NCBI GenBank assembly: GCA_014526335.1
Contig: JACTAT010000033.1
Span: 62,001 to 126,000 of the forward strand
Reading direction: 5' to 3'
DNA from: Chrysaora quinquecirrha
Taxonomy: Eukaryota > Cnidaria > Scyphozoa > Semaeostomeae > Pelagiidae
Length of the DNA stretch: 64,000 bases
The notes below the pieces were generated by a model. It was not told the DNA's origin. It was given only the letters and a program-made list of their open reading frames with translations, and did no database searches. The position numbers were made by a program, and so were the translations under genes. The first letter of the stretch is position 1. Each line of letters begins with the position of its first letter. Shown here piece after piece: positions 1 through 10,876 of this stretch.

Positions 1-115
1 TGATGATTAAGATGATATACAGGATAATGATGATCATGATAATGAAGATCATGATGGTGATGACCACGAAGATGATGATTACAATGACAACTATGGTGAT
101 CATGTCAATAATGAT
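1..115. repeat. GAT/ATG-type trinucleotide microsatellite
   Basis: Imperfect runs of GAT, ATG and AAT trinucleotides fill the first 115 bases. From here to about 1,477 I see only AT-rich sequence with no convincing exon. If the piwi gene continues to the left, this stretch is intron. Confidence 0.7.
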
Positions 116-1477
116 GATGGTCTCATCTTGGTGAACTATAATGCTTAGACAGTTCATTACAAAAAGCCTTAAAATGAAGCAACATGTATGCTTACATAAA
201 CTGTAATGTTGTTTCAGTTCTCAGCAGTCTGTGAGAAACATCTGCAAGCAGCATAAGGCCACCTGAAATGAAGCAAAGTTATTCTAGTATTCTGGTTATC
301 ATAGTTTTGTACATGAAATGCCCCTTTGACGCACAAGGAGGAAATCAAGAGGCATGGCAGTCTTTTCATTAAATGCGTGCAACACACATGAAAGACACAG
401 TGAAAATTTGCTGTACTGGGATAGAACAATATTTGTCTTTCTGAAGGCTGACTACCAGCAATAACAAACTTGAGCCATGTGGCTCATTTTGAATTCAAAG
501 AAACTTAATTTATATAATTGAATTTGTAGCATAGCTCAGCCTATTTCTATTCATGATAAAACAATATATATAATACACTAAACTGTAATCAAATAGTTTT
601 GTAGAATTGTTTCTATTGTAGAGAAACGGTATTATGCCACGAACATATAATACAGAAGACAATATGGAATGTGACAGTACGAAATTTGTCGTTAGTATTG
701 CATGGGCAAAATTTGAATAGGGTAGAACAATATTTTAAACTAGAACGTTCAATTACAAGGATAGCCCCCCTACCAAAAAATAGCACACCCCTACCAATAA
801 AAAGTAGAAGTGCGAATAGCACACATCAAAGTTGTAATGTATGTGTTTTTGCAACTCGCACAGGGATTTGCAAATAGAGAAGACTGCATGAGACTTTTAA
901 ACTACGAGGGCAATTTCTGAAAAAACATTAGAACATTTAAATACAGTAGACAATCTGAGAAAAATTACTGATTATTTAACTTCAACGAACCCAGTATAAG
1001 CATGAACAAATATCTAAAGTTCTTAATACTCAAGTTCAAAATGTATACAGTACATCTTCAATTATCCGAACAAGTTGAACTCAATTTTACGGAGGGTCGT
1101 TCGGATAGGCAAAAAATTCAAATAAACGAGAGGATGACAATATCACTTGCTAACCTTCCTTTCAAGTTTATTGTTACCTCCAAAAGGTACTTAATAATTG
1201 CTCAAATTGATTGCAGACAACACAGGTAGAAATTTTTTGATGCGAAGTAGCTACATTACATACAACCAAAAAATGTTTATAGTTTCCGAAGAAGGGTTAA
1301 GAAATTTTTGCGTTTCAGAAAATTTAGGTTCGGACAATCAAGGTTCAGATAATCGAGGATCAGATAATTGAGAATATAATACTGAGATATACCGGCATGA
1401 GACATTTTCAGAGTTCTTAAAATTGACATGTTTGTTAATATTACAGATTCATTCAGTAAAGGCATATTTCTGGTTAC

Positions 1478-4400
1478 CTTCATAATGTTCAATGGCTGTG
1501 ATGTAACCAGGCCAGAGCTCCAGTTTGTGTTGTGGTATGGCAACAGGTCTTTTTGGGTCATAATAATACCTTCCAACTTGGGTCATTTCAAGGATGCGCA
1601 TGATCCTATCATAAGATATTAAGATTTGTAAATGGGGAACAAAAGGAGTACCAAAGAATATGCTATTATTCCACATTGTTTTGTTAAACCCTTTCCTTGT
1701 TACGAGCCACTTTAGATAGAGGCTCAACCTTGGTTTCATATAAATGCCTTGAAGAAAGGGAGCTGGTAATAAAATAATATCAATAAGCACATGGGATGAG
1801 AGCCTTGGGCTGTATGACTTGGAGAGTAACTAAGCAATTTCATTGAGCTCTATAGCTTAGTAGAAACGTCGTTGGCTCTCTGGTCATGCCGATAAGTAAC
1901 ATAGCAGAAACACGAAAAGTCAAACGGGAGGAGAGCCTTGGGTTGTATGACTTGGAGAGTTACTCGGCAATTTCATTCAGCTCTATAGCTCAGTGGAAAC
2001 GTCGTTGGCTCTCTGATCATGCAGTCCAGGTTCGAATCCCACCAACTGTGGTATGCCACTTTTGGCTATATTATAAGCAAAAATGGGATGAGAGCCTTGG
2101 GCTGTATGACTTGGAGAGTTACTAAGCAATTTCATTGAGCTCTATAGCTCAGTGGAAACATCATTGGCTCTCTGATCATGCAGTCCAGGGTTCAAATCAC
2201 ATCAATTGTGGTATGCGAATTGTCTTGTGGAAAAATAATATCAATAAGAGATATATACCTTCTGAACATGATGTTGTAAAGCTGTACACACTGACGATCT
2301 CCAGGGCCCAACTGCTTTACAAATGTGATAGTAACAGTTATTTTTGCACCATCAGTTGGCCGAGTAGATTCCACAGCTGTGACCTGTTGAGGCAGACATA
2401 CAATAAGAACTTAACATGCAGCACATTTTACAGCACATTCTTAAAACAACAGAAGACTGAAACCTCGTTTCCACTTAAACGAGTGTTGTCGATTTGATCG
2501 AATTTGATCAAATTCGAACTACTGTAAGTAGAGCGACACATGCACAGAAATTTTTCCAAGGACTCCCCATCGACCTGTGTTGATCGCATGGAGTTGAAAT
2601 TCTCCCTCGATCAAATTCCATTGACAACCTTTTAGCCAATCAGATAGCAGACAATTCTTTGAGAAATTAATGACAACCAATGAGAAATTAAACAGTTTTT
2701 GGAGTTTTTGCTATTAAGGCAACCTCCTGTTCAGGTCGAATTCGACCTGCTTGACTGCGGGGAAACTGCCAGCATCAGTCAACAGCAGATCGAAGCAGGT
2801 TGAATTCAATCAAACCAACAACAGTCATTTAAGTGGAAACCGGGCTTTAGTGGTGACGCCTACCCATAGCTGGCATTAAAGTCCTTGAAACTGTCCTCAA
2901 AAACGGGATCCAAATCAATAAACACCCAAGAGAAATCTTTTCCTAACCCTACACTAAAACTTCAACTTAAATTTGAGAAAAAGAGTTTGATTACTTACAC
3001 TATTGTCAAGCATCTTGGGTAAAAATAGTACAGCTCCATCGAAAGCTCTTGTTTTTCCAATTACACCACGGTGCTCATTCAGCATCTGGTATCTCATACT
3101 TTTGCTTTCCACATCAGGACTGAAACAAAATTCAAATATTTTAACCAAACGGCCAGTTCTATGTAAACAGAAAGGTTTTTTCTCACTTGGGTTATACAAT
3201 TAATTTGATGTATCATCCCCATGCATCCTACTTGCTGACAGGTTCTCAAAACACAACACCAATCCAACTTCACTTTTTCATTGATGCATTTGGATCCTCA
3301 TATGGGTATATATGTAATCTGCCATTCATCAGTTGCTCTGAGGAGTGTCTGATGAAAAACGCTCTTTGAAAAATGTTTGATAAAAAGGAAGATTTCATTG
3401 CTTCACTGTAGGAACATGAAGAAACCTGATTAGGGACCATCTCCAAATTATTGTATAGTTTTTATACGAATTTATACAAATTTTGTCCCAGTTTGGAAAA
3501 TGTGTTATAGGAATTAATTCGCATTAAGCAAATCATGTATACGAATATCTTTTTTCTTTATACAAATATTATACAAATTTTACACGAATTTGATGCAAAT
3601 TTCCTACAAATATTATACAAATTCTACACGATTTTGATACGAATTTGATGTGAAAAGAAAAAATTAGCATTCTTTTAACAAAGCGGCACATTACATGAAC
3701 AAGGGTAGACTGGCTCGAAGGATTAAAGTATGAATGCAAGTTGGTAATTTATGAAAGGAATAAGAACTGAAAGGCTATGCAAAAATACAGAAAACAATCA
3801 CCAAGCTTAGCAAGTGGATAAGATATATTGATTATATGAAATGAATGGGAACTATTATGCATTTATTGTTTGAATTTTACGAGTTTAATCTCAATTTTTT
3901 CATGTTGAAAAATGTGTTGATACAAATTAATTCTTACAGAGTTGAAAAAAAATTGTATAACAAGGAACAGTGATACGAATTTTGCTATGCAAAATTTATA
4001 TGAATATTTGGAGCCGATTGTTAACATTTACATAATAAGGTTGTACATACCTGTAAGAAACAGCATACTGACATATTCCCCCAGTCTTGCACTTTATTGG
4101 CACAAAGTTAACAGCAAGTGGAATTCTGAAACATTGAAAAAGAAAATGATTTAGAATGTGAAATATCAATAATGTGAGCACACTGATTTAACCCTTTCCT
4201 TGTCAGATTCCCACAAAAAAAGTCGCAAAACGTCACATTCCTGGCCTGCTCTGATGTCTAAATTAACGAACATGAAAAGAAATAACAGGTTGCACAATTC
4301 TGAAGAAACAAAATGGCACTGCGCTTCCTCAGCTCAACCAAAATTTCAATGGTCAATACCTCTGGAAATACGTATATTAATAAAGTATCCACGAGGCTAG

Positions 4401-7400
4401 GTAAGAGGAAAATAAAATATGGAACTTACGGTGAGCCATCAGTGCCTTTATCCATTCTCTTCCTGATATCAAAAAAGCAGAGTAGAAAGTAAATAAACTT
4501 TTAACAGCCTTTTTAGACTCACAAGCTATTTAGCAACTATATTGCTATTACCAGTTGTGAAATGCTGCCCACTGGCTCTTGTTCTACATGCAAAATAAAA
4601 TGAAAGAAACTAAGCAAGATAAACCATATATACTTACGTCACTTTTGGTGCTCTACTTTCAAGTGACATCTTTGCCATTTGTTGTACAGGAGGAGCAGCC
4701 TGCAACAGAAAACCCAAACTCTTATTACAAAAGAAAATACCAAACTTAAATTTTTAGCAACAGATGAAATAGTTTAAATAGTTTGAAATAGTAATGTCTT
4801 GCAAAAGAAATTCTGGACAAATTATACCTCTCTGGCACCGGGGCTTTTCTGTGGCTGAACTCTGCTTGGAGCTACAAACACAATTAATCATATTAAATTT
4901 CTATTCTACATCAAGCAAAGATTATTGAAATAAAAACAAAGAAGGTTGCAACAAAATGCATTGAAGCCAGGAATGTTGCCTTGCAAACCCAATCTGTGAC
5001 ATAAACTAGCAAAAATTCTATCTACATATATTTAATAGGTCATACCAGGAATTTATGGCTAGGGATGCAATGAATCGCACTCCTTGTAAGAGGAAGGCAT
5101 GCAATTAAGTGGTATTTGTAATTTCAGGCCTCTCAGTTTAAGGTAAAAGCATTGAGCTCTTTATACAGGAAAATTGACTGTGCATTATAGCTTTTGTGTT
5201 TTTGGTATTAATTTTTCTACCACACAGCTCCATTTATTTTATTTCATGTTGGAATGGAGCATATCAAATTGGTGTATTTTCATGCAAGGGGAGGCATGTG
5301 CCAAGGTGTGCAAATACAATCAAAGGTCTTTCCGAGGTTGGTCTCTATAAACAGCAAGGTACAAAACTGTTAATAACTGTTTCAAATAAACAGTAGAAAA
5401 ACAGTCTTTAGCACTATAACATTATACATTCTGACTTTGCTAGATAAAACTTTCCACATTCCGACTTTGCTTTAAAACTTTCGCCTGGCACTCTATAAAT
5501 TATAACATGGCAGAAACAGACAAAAACAAAGAAGACCATACCTTGTTCCTGCATTGAAGCCATGTGAGCAGCAACTCCTCTGCCAGCCTGAAAAAGAAAT
5601 CCGAGAAAACTTTTTTAACCCTTTGAAAGGCTATATAATCTTAATAAATTCACAGGGAAATTCTAACAAGATTGTGCCAAGACACTTCTATTTGAATCAT
5701 AGACCATCATTTTTTATCAATATCATTTATATGAATTCAATGTCACAAGGTCAATACCTACTGTACTAGCCCAGTATATGATAAGAAAGCTGTCAAGTGG
5801 GGGAAGAAAGAACAGTACACACATTACAGGAATAGCCATACACACTTTTTTTCTAAAAAGAACCTAGCTTAAGGCCTATAGTTCTTAAAGTTCCTTATTT
5901 TTTGTCCTCTTTTGAGATTATTGTAGTTTCAAAAGTTCTTTAATAGTTCCTTAATTTTAAATGCAGTACACACATTACAGTAATAGCCATATAGCATTTA
6001 GATATCATATTATTTAAATATTATTTCTAGATGCTTAACACATTTATAGCAAGAAAGGACATTGGAAAGCTTTGTCTAATCTAGTACATTATAATTGTGA
6101 TAAACAGCAAAATCATTTTCGGGCATACAGTACTTAAAAAGCTTTTTTTGTCTGAAACTCCTCAGAGTATGAACGTCAGAATCAGACAGAAACAATGAAC
6201 TAAGGTGGAATGTATAGGTGGAATATATTTTTGGGTACAACTCCACCTTTGTTCATTGCTTCGGTCTGTTTCTGACGTTCATACCCTGAGGAGTGTCACA
6301 GGAAAAAAGCTTTTAAAGTATGCCCGTAAATTATTCCGCTGTTTATCGCAATTTTGAAGTTTTGTACAATTCAAAGAAAGGTACATTATAATCTGACTAT
6401 GCTTTCATCTCGTTAAAATACCATTACAAGTTAACTGCCAATGTATCATAACTTTTTTCCATTCCTCACCTGAGGAAGTTTTTCATGCTAAATATCTTCT
6501 AGAAAGCAAAAACATATATATACTCACTGAAGGTTTTGGAGCTGCCTGCTGTCCATTTGAAGGAGGAGGTTTTTGCTCTGCAGCTGGTTGTTGTTGCTGG
6601 GCCTGTGCAGATGCTCCTGGGGGCTGTCCAGGCTTAGCTTGATCAGGAGCTGGTTGACCTGGTAATTTTGCTGGCTTTTCTAGGGCCTGTCAACGAAAAT
6701 CACAGACAAAGTAAATTTTCAGTTCCTAATCTGGAATAATCATTGTTACAAAGAAACGCAATAGGATACATATTGACATTTACATACAGATATGCTAAGT
6801 CTCAAATTCGTATTAGACATGATAGTCATCACTTATCATGACAAGCCTTTGATATTTAATGGGGCAACCTTACAGGAGAGATCCGTCTCCCGTCACCCAT
6901 CATCGGGCAATGAGGAATGTGGTTTCTTTCCATTTATTGCAGAGGATTGAAAGGTGTGGATCGATTCCGACCTTTGCAATAAATAGGAAAGAAAAAAAAT
7001 TTCTCATTGCCTGATGTTGGGTGATGGATCTCTCCCGAAACGTTGCCCCATTAAATATCAAAGGCTTGTCATGATAAGTGGTGACTATCATGTCTAACAG
7101 TGGTGACTAGCAGAGACGTGCTTAGTGGGTATTCTATCACTTTGTCTATTCACTTCTTTCTTGGGAATACTTCTGTAAAATACCCTAGGCATGTTGAGCC
7201 AAATTCCACGATCCTAGGGTACAGATCCCCTTCGATTCCCACTCAAAAAGGGGTCAATTACACTTCCATTAAAATACACTTAATCATAATATTTTGAAAC
7301 AAAATCAAAACCCTCTCTGGTTGTCAAAAAGTACTTGTTCAAATTAATAACCAGCAGAGCAGAGATCTGTTTGCCATCATTAAGATTTACAATAATTTTA

Positions 7401-7848
7401 GAGAAAGCTTTACTTACACTCTGTTTTGTTACAATTTCAACCGAAAAAACAATATGGGTTTCCCCTGAGTTCAGGAAAGAAAGCTCACGCAAGCGTGGGT
7501 GAAGGGAAAATGGCCGATCGGATCCCCATTTCACTTCACTGCCGATCAAAATTACCAATGCAAAAAGTACCACCCTTTCTTGTAGAAATTCACAACATTT
7601 CTTCTTCAAGGCAGTTTAGGCAATAACTTAAAGATTTTGGGAGCACTTCACAAATCATCCTCGGAACTGGCATTCACAAGCAAAGCCAGATCAAAGTAAC
7701 TTCGCGCTCACATCCAGGCCCAAAGGTCCTCCTCTTTCTTTCATTCTTAGGCCAATTGTTGCAAGAAAATTGGCAGCAAAAAACACCACAAAAATAAATA
7801 TACCTTCAAAAGAAGGGCCCCACGGCCACCACGACCAATCCCAGACAT
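1478..7848 (-). CDS. piwi: Piwi-family Argonaute protein, 5' third (ten coding exons; continues past the left edge)
   Basis: Minus-strand exons, 5' to 3': 7804-7848, 6528-6686, 5542-5587, 4828-4871, 4638-4699, 4430-4462, 4051-4125, 3001-3119, 2259-2376 and 1478-1605. All have GT-AG borders, and every join keeps the frame, giving about 276 residues. The start (MSGIGRGGRG) carries an RG motif of the kind Tudor proteins bind when methylated; a second one, AGRGV, lies near residue 70. Residues 16-68 are Pro/Gln/Ala-rich and probably disordered. From about residue 126 the Piwi N-domain pattern appears: SPDVESKSMRY, then KTRAFDGAVLFLP, then QCVQLYNIMFRR, then GRYYYDP...IPQHKLELWPGY, which leads into PAZ. 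PAZ, MID and the PIWI slicer domain lie outside the window, so catalytic residues cannot be judged. The known family role is piRNA-guided transposon silencing in germ and stem cells. The 3001 donor (GTGTAA) was chosen because it alone keeps phase. The family assignment is firm; the paralogue is not determined. Confidence 0.9.
1793..2225 (+). repeat. tRNA-derived SINE, three head-to-tail units (SINE-A)
   Basis: Three units repeat a head that begins GGGATGAGAGCCTTGGG and contains a tRNA-like part. That part has an A box (TAGCTCAGTGG) and a B box (GGTTCGAATCC), with the spacing of a Pol III internal promoter. The middle unit is best preserved; the first has lost its B box and the third has base changes. 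The cluster lies in a piwi intron, opposite to the gene. Related units are at 11,627-11,850 (minus) and 12,105-12,460. Confidence 0.75.
2459..2850. mobile_element. Non-autonomous inverted-repeat element (GTTTCCACTTAAA termini)
   Basis: The left end reads CGTTTCCACTTAAACGAG. The right end is its complement, CATTTAAGTGGAAACCGG. Imperfect inverted similarity continues for roughly 45-50 bases inward through a GAATTTGATCAAATTC-like part. There is no coding capacity. It sits in a piwi intron. I could not define a target duplication, so the class of transposon is open. Confidence 0.65.
3430..3660. repeat. Degenerate (TATACGAATTT)n-like tandem repeat
   Basis: Around ten variants of TATACAAATTT or TACACGAATTTGAT follow each other, and a further piece lies near 3,958-3,990. 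The repeat is AT-rich, within a piwi intron, with no coding sense. Confidence 0.45.
5843..5990. mobile_element. Fragment of TA-flanked element, AAGGAAC family
   Basis: It begins CACTTTTTTTCTAAAAAGAAC and matches the first 150 bases of the elements at 33,086 and 43,199, including AAAGTTCCTTATTTTTTG and GTTCCTTAATTTTAA. The rest of the element is missing. It is intronic in piwi. Confidence 0.6.
6088..6366. mobile_element. Fold-back element FB1, complete copy
   Basis: A near-perfect palindrome of about 280 bases. One arm reads from GATAAACAGC through TTTTCGGGCATAC and CTCCTCAGAGTATGAACG to ACAATGAAC; the other arm is the complement in reverse order. Only a short spacer separates the arms. A second copy, split by another insertion, is at 57,905-58,420, and a half copy is at 62,197-62,340. 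No coding potential. It lies in the second-to-third coding-exon intron of piwi. Confidence 0.75.
6804..7096. mobile_element. Fold-back element FB2, complete copy
   Basis: Arms of about 85 bases run from ATTAGACATGATAGTCA through AAGCCTTTGATATTTAAT to GAGAGATCCGTCTCCC, and return in inverted order at the right side. Half copies lie at 11,921-12,025 and 60,090-60,225. It is intronic in piwi. Confidence 0.75.
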
Positions 7849-8036
7849 TTATCTGATGAATTTTCTCTTCTTCTCTGCGTTCTTTTATTACAAATCGTCT
7901 GAACTTTTTCACTTCTTCTCTTCTCGTTGACTTCTCGAAGTAAACACGATCACGATGTTAGTTTACAAATGCATGCTGGGAAGCAAGGGGTCCGAATCAT
8001 TTTCCGTTCTAAGGGGTCTTCATCTTACCAATGATA
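7849..8036 (-). promoter_or_regulatory. Presumed piwi 5' UTR and promoter, with a STAF/ZNF143-like site
   Basis: This is the 190-base unique segment between the piwi start codon and an inserted element. Read on the minus strand, it contains TTCCCAGCATGC at 7,971-7,989, which resembles the core of the STAF/ZNF143 site common in animal promoters. It lies about 125 bases before the ATG. A purine-rich leader follows. No TATA box is clear. Promoter function is inferred from position only. Confidence 0.35.
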
Positions 8037-8241
8037 CACGTAATTTTTTTTATAACAAACCGGTTTATAAGAAACCTAGAACTAGACACCCAAAAAGTTA
8101 AGAAACTTTCGTTTTTACTGCAATTTATTTCCATTAAGTTAAGAAACTGTTAAGAAACTTTTAGAACTAAAATTGGGCCAAAAATTAAGAAACTTTTAGA
8201 ACTAGGCCCCGAGCTAGGTTGCTTATAAATAAAAAAACGTG
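8037..8241. mobile_element. TA-flanked inverted-repeat element, TAAGAAAC family (short)
   Basis: TA sits on both sides. The termini are CACGTAATTTTTTTTATAA and its approximate complement ending AAAAAAACGTG. Inside, TTAAGAAACTTTTAGAAC-type motifs repeat several times. Only 205 bases, non-coding. It abuts the piwi promoter region. Confidence 0.75.
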
Positions 8242-8389
8242 TACCTGTAGAGATGACGTTACCTCGTGATTCCCTCCTCCAATTCAAATTTTCTCGAATT
8301 CAATGCAAAATACTATCAATTTTAAATCTGTCTTCTTATATTTGTTTTTCTTTAGCACCAATAAGAAAGCCAAAAAAACCATAACAATG

Positions 8390-9130
8390 CCACGGACGAA
8401 ACAGCTACATTTTCACGTGCATCAGCCCCTATCGAATCTGTAGTACGCAAAAAATACCACCACATCAAGCATAGTAACCAACCACAGTAGTGCTTACCCA
8501 CCTCTTTACGCAAAAATAACACCACATCAAGCATAGTAACCAACCACAATAGTGCGTATCCACCACAGTACGCAAAAATACCACCACATCAAGCAAGCAG
8601 CATCGTAACCAACCACATTAGTGCGTATCCACCACAGTACGCAAAAAATAACACCACATCAAGTATCGTAACCAACCACAATAGTGCGTATCCACCCCAG
8701 TACGCAAAAAGCACCTCCACATCAAGCATCGTAACCAACCACAGTAGTGCGTATCCACCACAGTATGCAAAAAGCACCACCACATCAAGCATCGTAACCA
8801 ACCACAGTAGTGCGTATCCACCACAGTATGCAAAAAGCACCACCACATCAAGCATCGTAACCAACCACAATAGTGCGTATCCACCACAGTACACAAAAAA
8901 ATACCACCGCATCAAGCATCGTAACCAACCACAGTAGTGCGAATCCACCACAGTATGCAAAAAGCACCACCACATCAAGCATCGTAACCAACCACAATAG
9001 TGCGTATCCACCACAGTACACAAAAAAATACCACCGCATCAAGCATCGTAACCAACCACAGTAGTGCGAATCCACCACAGTATGCAAAAAGCACCACCAC
9101 ATCAAGAATCTTAACCAAACACGATTGTGC
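8390..9130. repeat. Minisatellite, about 58-base unit
   Basis: Roughly eleven units each carry CACCACATCAAGCATCGTAA, then CCAACCACAGTAGTGCG, then ATCCACCACAGTACGCAAAA. Degraded units continue to about 9,270. The array yields long repetitive open frames on both strands, which I regard as by-products. The same repeat appears at 40,393-40,570. Confidence 0.9.
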
Positions 9131-9299
9131 GTTTCAAAATGTACCACCCTAGTTCTTAGTTCACATAAAATATCAGTACAGGAGTGTGTGTCCACCACAG
9201 TACCACCACATCAAGCATAATAACCCGACACATCAAGTATAATAACCTACCCAACAGTACGCAAGAAATTCCACCACAGTAGTTCCATTCCGTATCTTC

Positions 9300-9960
9300 G
9301 AAAATACGCAAAATATTGGTTCCATGGATGGGTTTCGATGAGCATACATTAGGCTTGAGGCTTGCTTCGACCGCTCCTATCTACTGTATAGGTGTTGCAT
9401 GGCGTCTGAATGTCTCATTATCTAATTCAAACCCTAAGAAGTATTTAAACCCCAATACCTTCTGCAGAAAGCGGAATAAACGGTTTTCAATGGGGAAAGC
9501 TGGAGTCGGTGCTACTAGCAATTTTGTTTCGGTCCCAGAAAGTAGGCAATTCCAAGGACTGCTATGAACCCAATAAAAAGCGTCCCACCGCCCCGCGCGT
9601 CTCTGGAACTCTAAAAGATGCAGCGTGTTTCCATTCTATTCTTAAGGATCGGTAAGAGATCGTTCATGAACCATGATCGCTCGAGTAGGACTCATTTATT
9701 TCCGGGGATCGGAGCGTTCATGATCAAGGGGATTGCTACATGTTTGAGGCTTAGTTTCGTCTTCGATCCTTGCGACAGTCGCAACGCCTTTTGACTGGTT
9801 GTGCTATCAGATAAATTCGTGATTGCTGGGGTTTGGTAGCCTACTCCTACTGTAAGTGATTTTCCTAAGAGGTTGTGACCACATTTGCACTGATGGGTGT
9901 GCCTGTTCTGGTGTCCTGAGTTATCTCCTCCAAAAAGTATAGGTGGCAATTCTTAAGATG
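9300..9960. other. GC-richer unassigned block
   Basis: This block has a more balanced base composition than its surroundings and no simple repeats. It has an 83-codon open frame on plus (9,316-9,567) and an 85-codon frame on minus (9,692-9,949, containing HQCKCGHNLLGK). I recognise neither. Absence of homology to the neighbours suggests a transposon remnant or an old gene fragment. Confidence 0.3.
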
Positions 9961-10069
9961 AGATCGGTCAGAGGCATGGGTTGTTATCATATTTTAATCA
10001 CAAAGTAGAATAACTTTGACCTATCAAAAGAATCAAACCCAAAAAATTGGCAGACCTGAAAATTAAGTA

Positions 10070-10442
10070 CACTTTTTTTTAATAAGCAACCGCTCAATAA
10101 GCAACTAGGGCTGAACTCACCTTAGCATTAAGCAACTTGAGGGCTCAATTGAATTCTGTAGGCAACTAAGAAGTGAAACAACCAAGCTTATACGCTTTCT
10201 TGTTGTTAGGAAATTGTTTGTTTTGCATGTCGAAGTTCTTCAGATAACGTTTTTCCACTTACTGTCTCCCAAAAGTCGTGTTATAGGCCTAACAGTTGAC
10301 GATTTTGACCCGCAAAGTCAGGGGTGGTTGTTAGGTAAAAAAGGTTAAGCAACTTTGAAGCAACTTTGAGGGCTGAAATGTCTAAAATTTTAAGCAACTT
10401 TGAGGGCTGGACGAAAGTCAAGTTGCTTATTAAAAAAAAGTG
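10070..10442. mobile_element. TA-flanked inverted-repeat element, TAAGCAAC family
   Basis: TA on both sides; termini CACTTTTTTTTTAATAAGCA and the complement ending TTAAAAAAAAGTG. Internal motifs AATAAGCAAC, TTAAGCAACTTTGAGGGC and GTTGCTTATT repeat in both orientations. A near-identical copy in reverse orientation is at 46,779-47,150 and a truncated one is at 36,924-37,192. Confidence 0.8.
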
Positions 10443-10876
10443 TATCGAAAATGAGGGAACGTCTAGTCGAAAATTCTATTCCAAAAAAAAAAGCTTTCAA
10501 GAAAACTCAGAACCGAAAACATGGCACGCTCACTGTGGTCATAAGTGTCAAAATGCGCGTGTACGGTTGATTCCTATCGTTTATGGTAGCTACAATACCC
10601 AAGCAATCACCATAGATTTATATTCATTTTACGGTCGCATTAAAATCCTAGCTACCAACCCTGGTCGCAAACGCTACGCAGACGACCAAACTGAAACCAG
10701 GCTTTAGAGAGCAGAAGATATGTTGAAAAAAAAAAACAGGCGAAATAAGGATCTTGCCCAACATGAAATAAATAAATTACATAACTGACTACTAAATGAT
10801 GTTTACTTGATTTTGAAAGTTCAAAACAAAACAACACCTTGGGTTGAAAATATATACAAATATCGCATTAACAAAA

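Noticed and set aside
2000..2060. Possible tRNA genes (A and B boxes at several places)
   Set aside because: The boxes sit in repeated units with conserved non-tRNA tails and no complete cloverleaf was evident, so they are tRNA-derived SINEs.
7691..7912. 73-codon minus-strand frame starting MKKFRRFVIKE over the piwi start
   Set aside because: It lies in another frame. The MSGIGRGGRG frame splices in phase to the next piwi exon and matches Piwi N-termini.
8589..9198. Minus-strand frames rich in HYCGWLRCLMWW
   Set aside because: By-product of the 58-base minisatellite; several overlapping frames are equally open.
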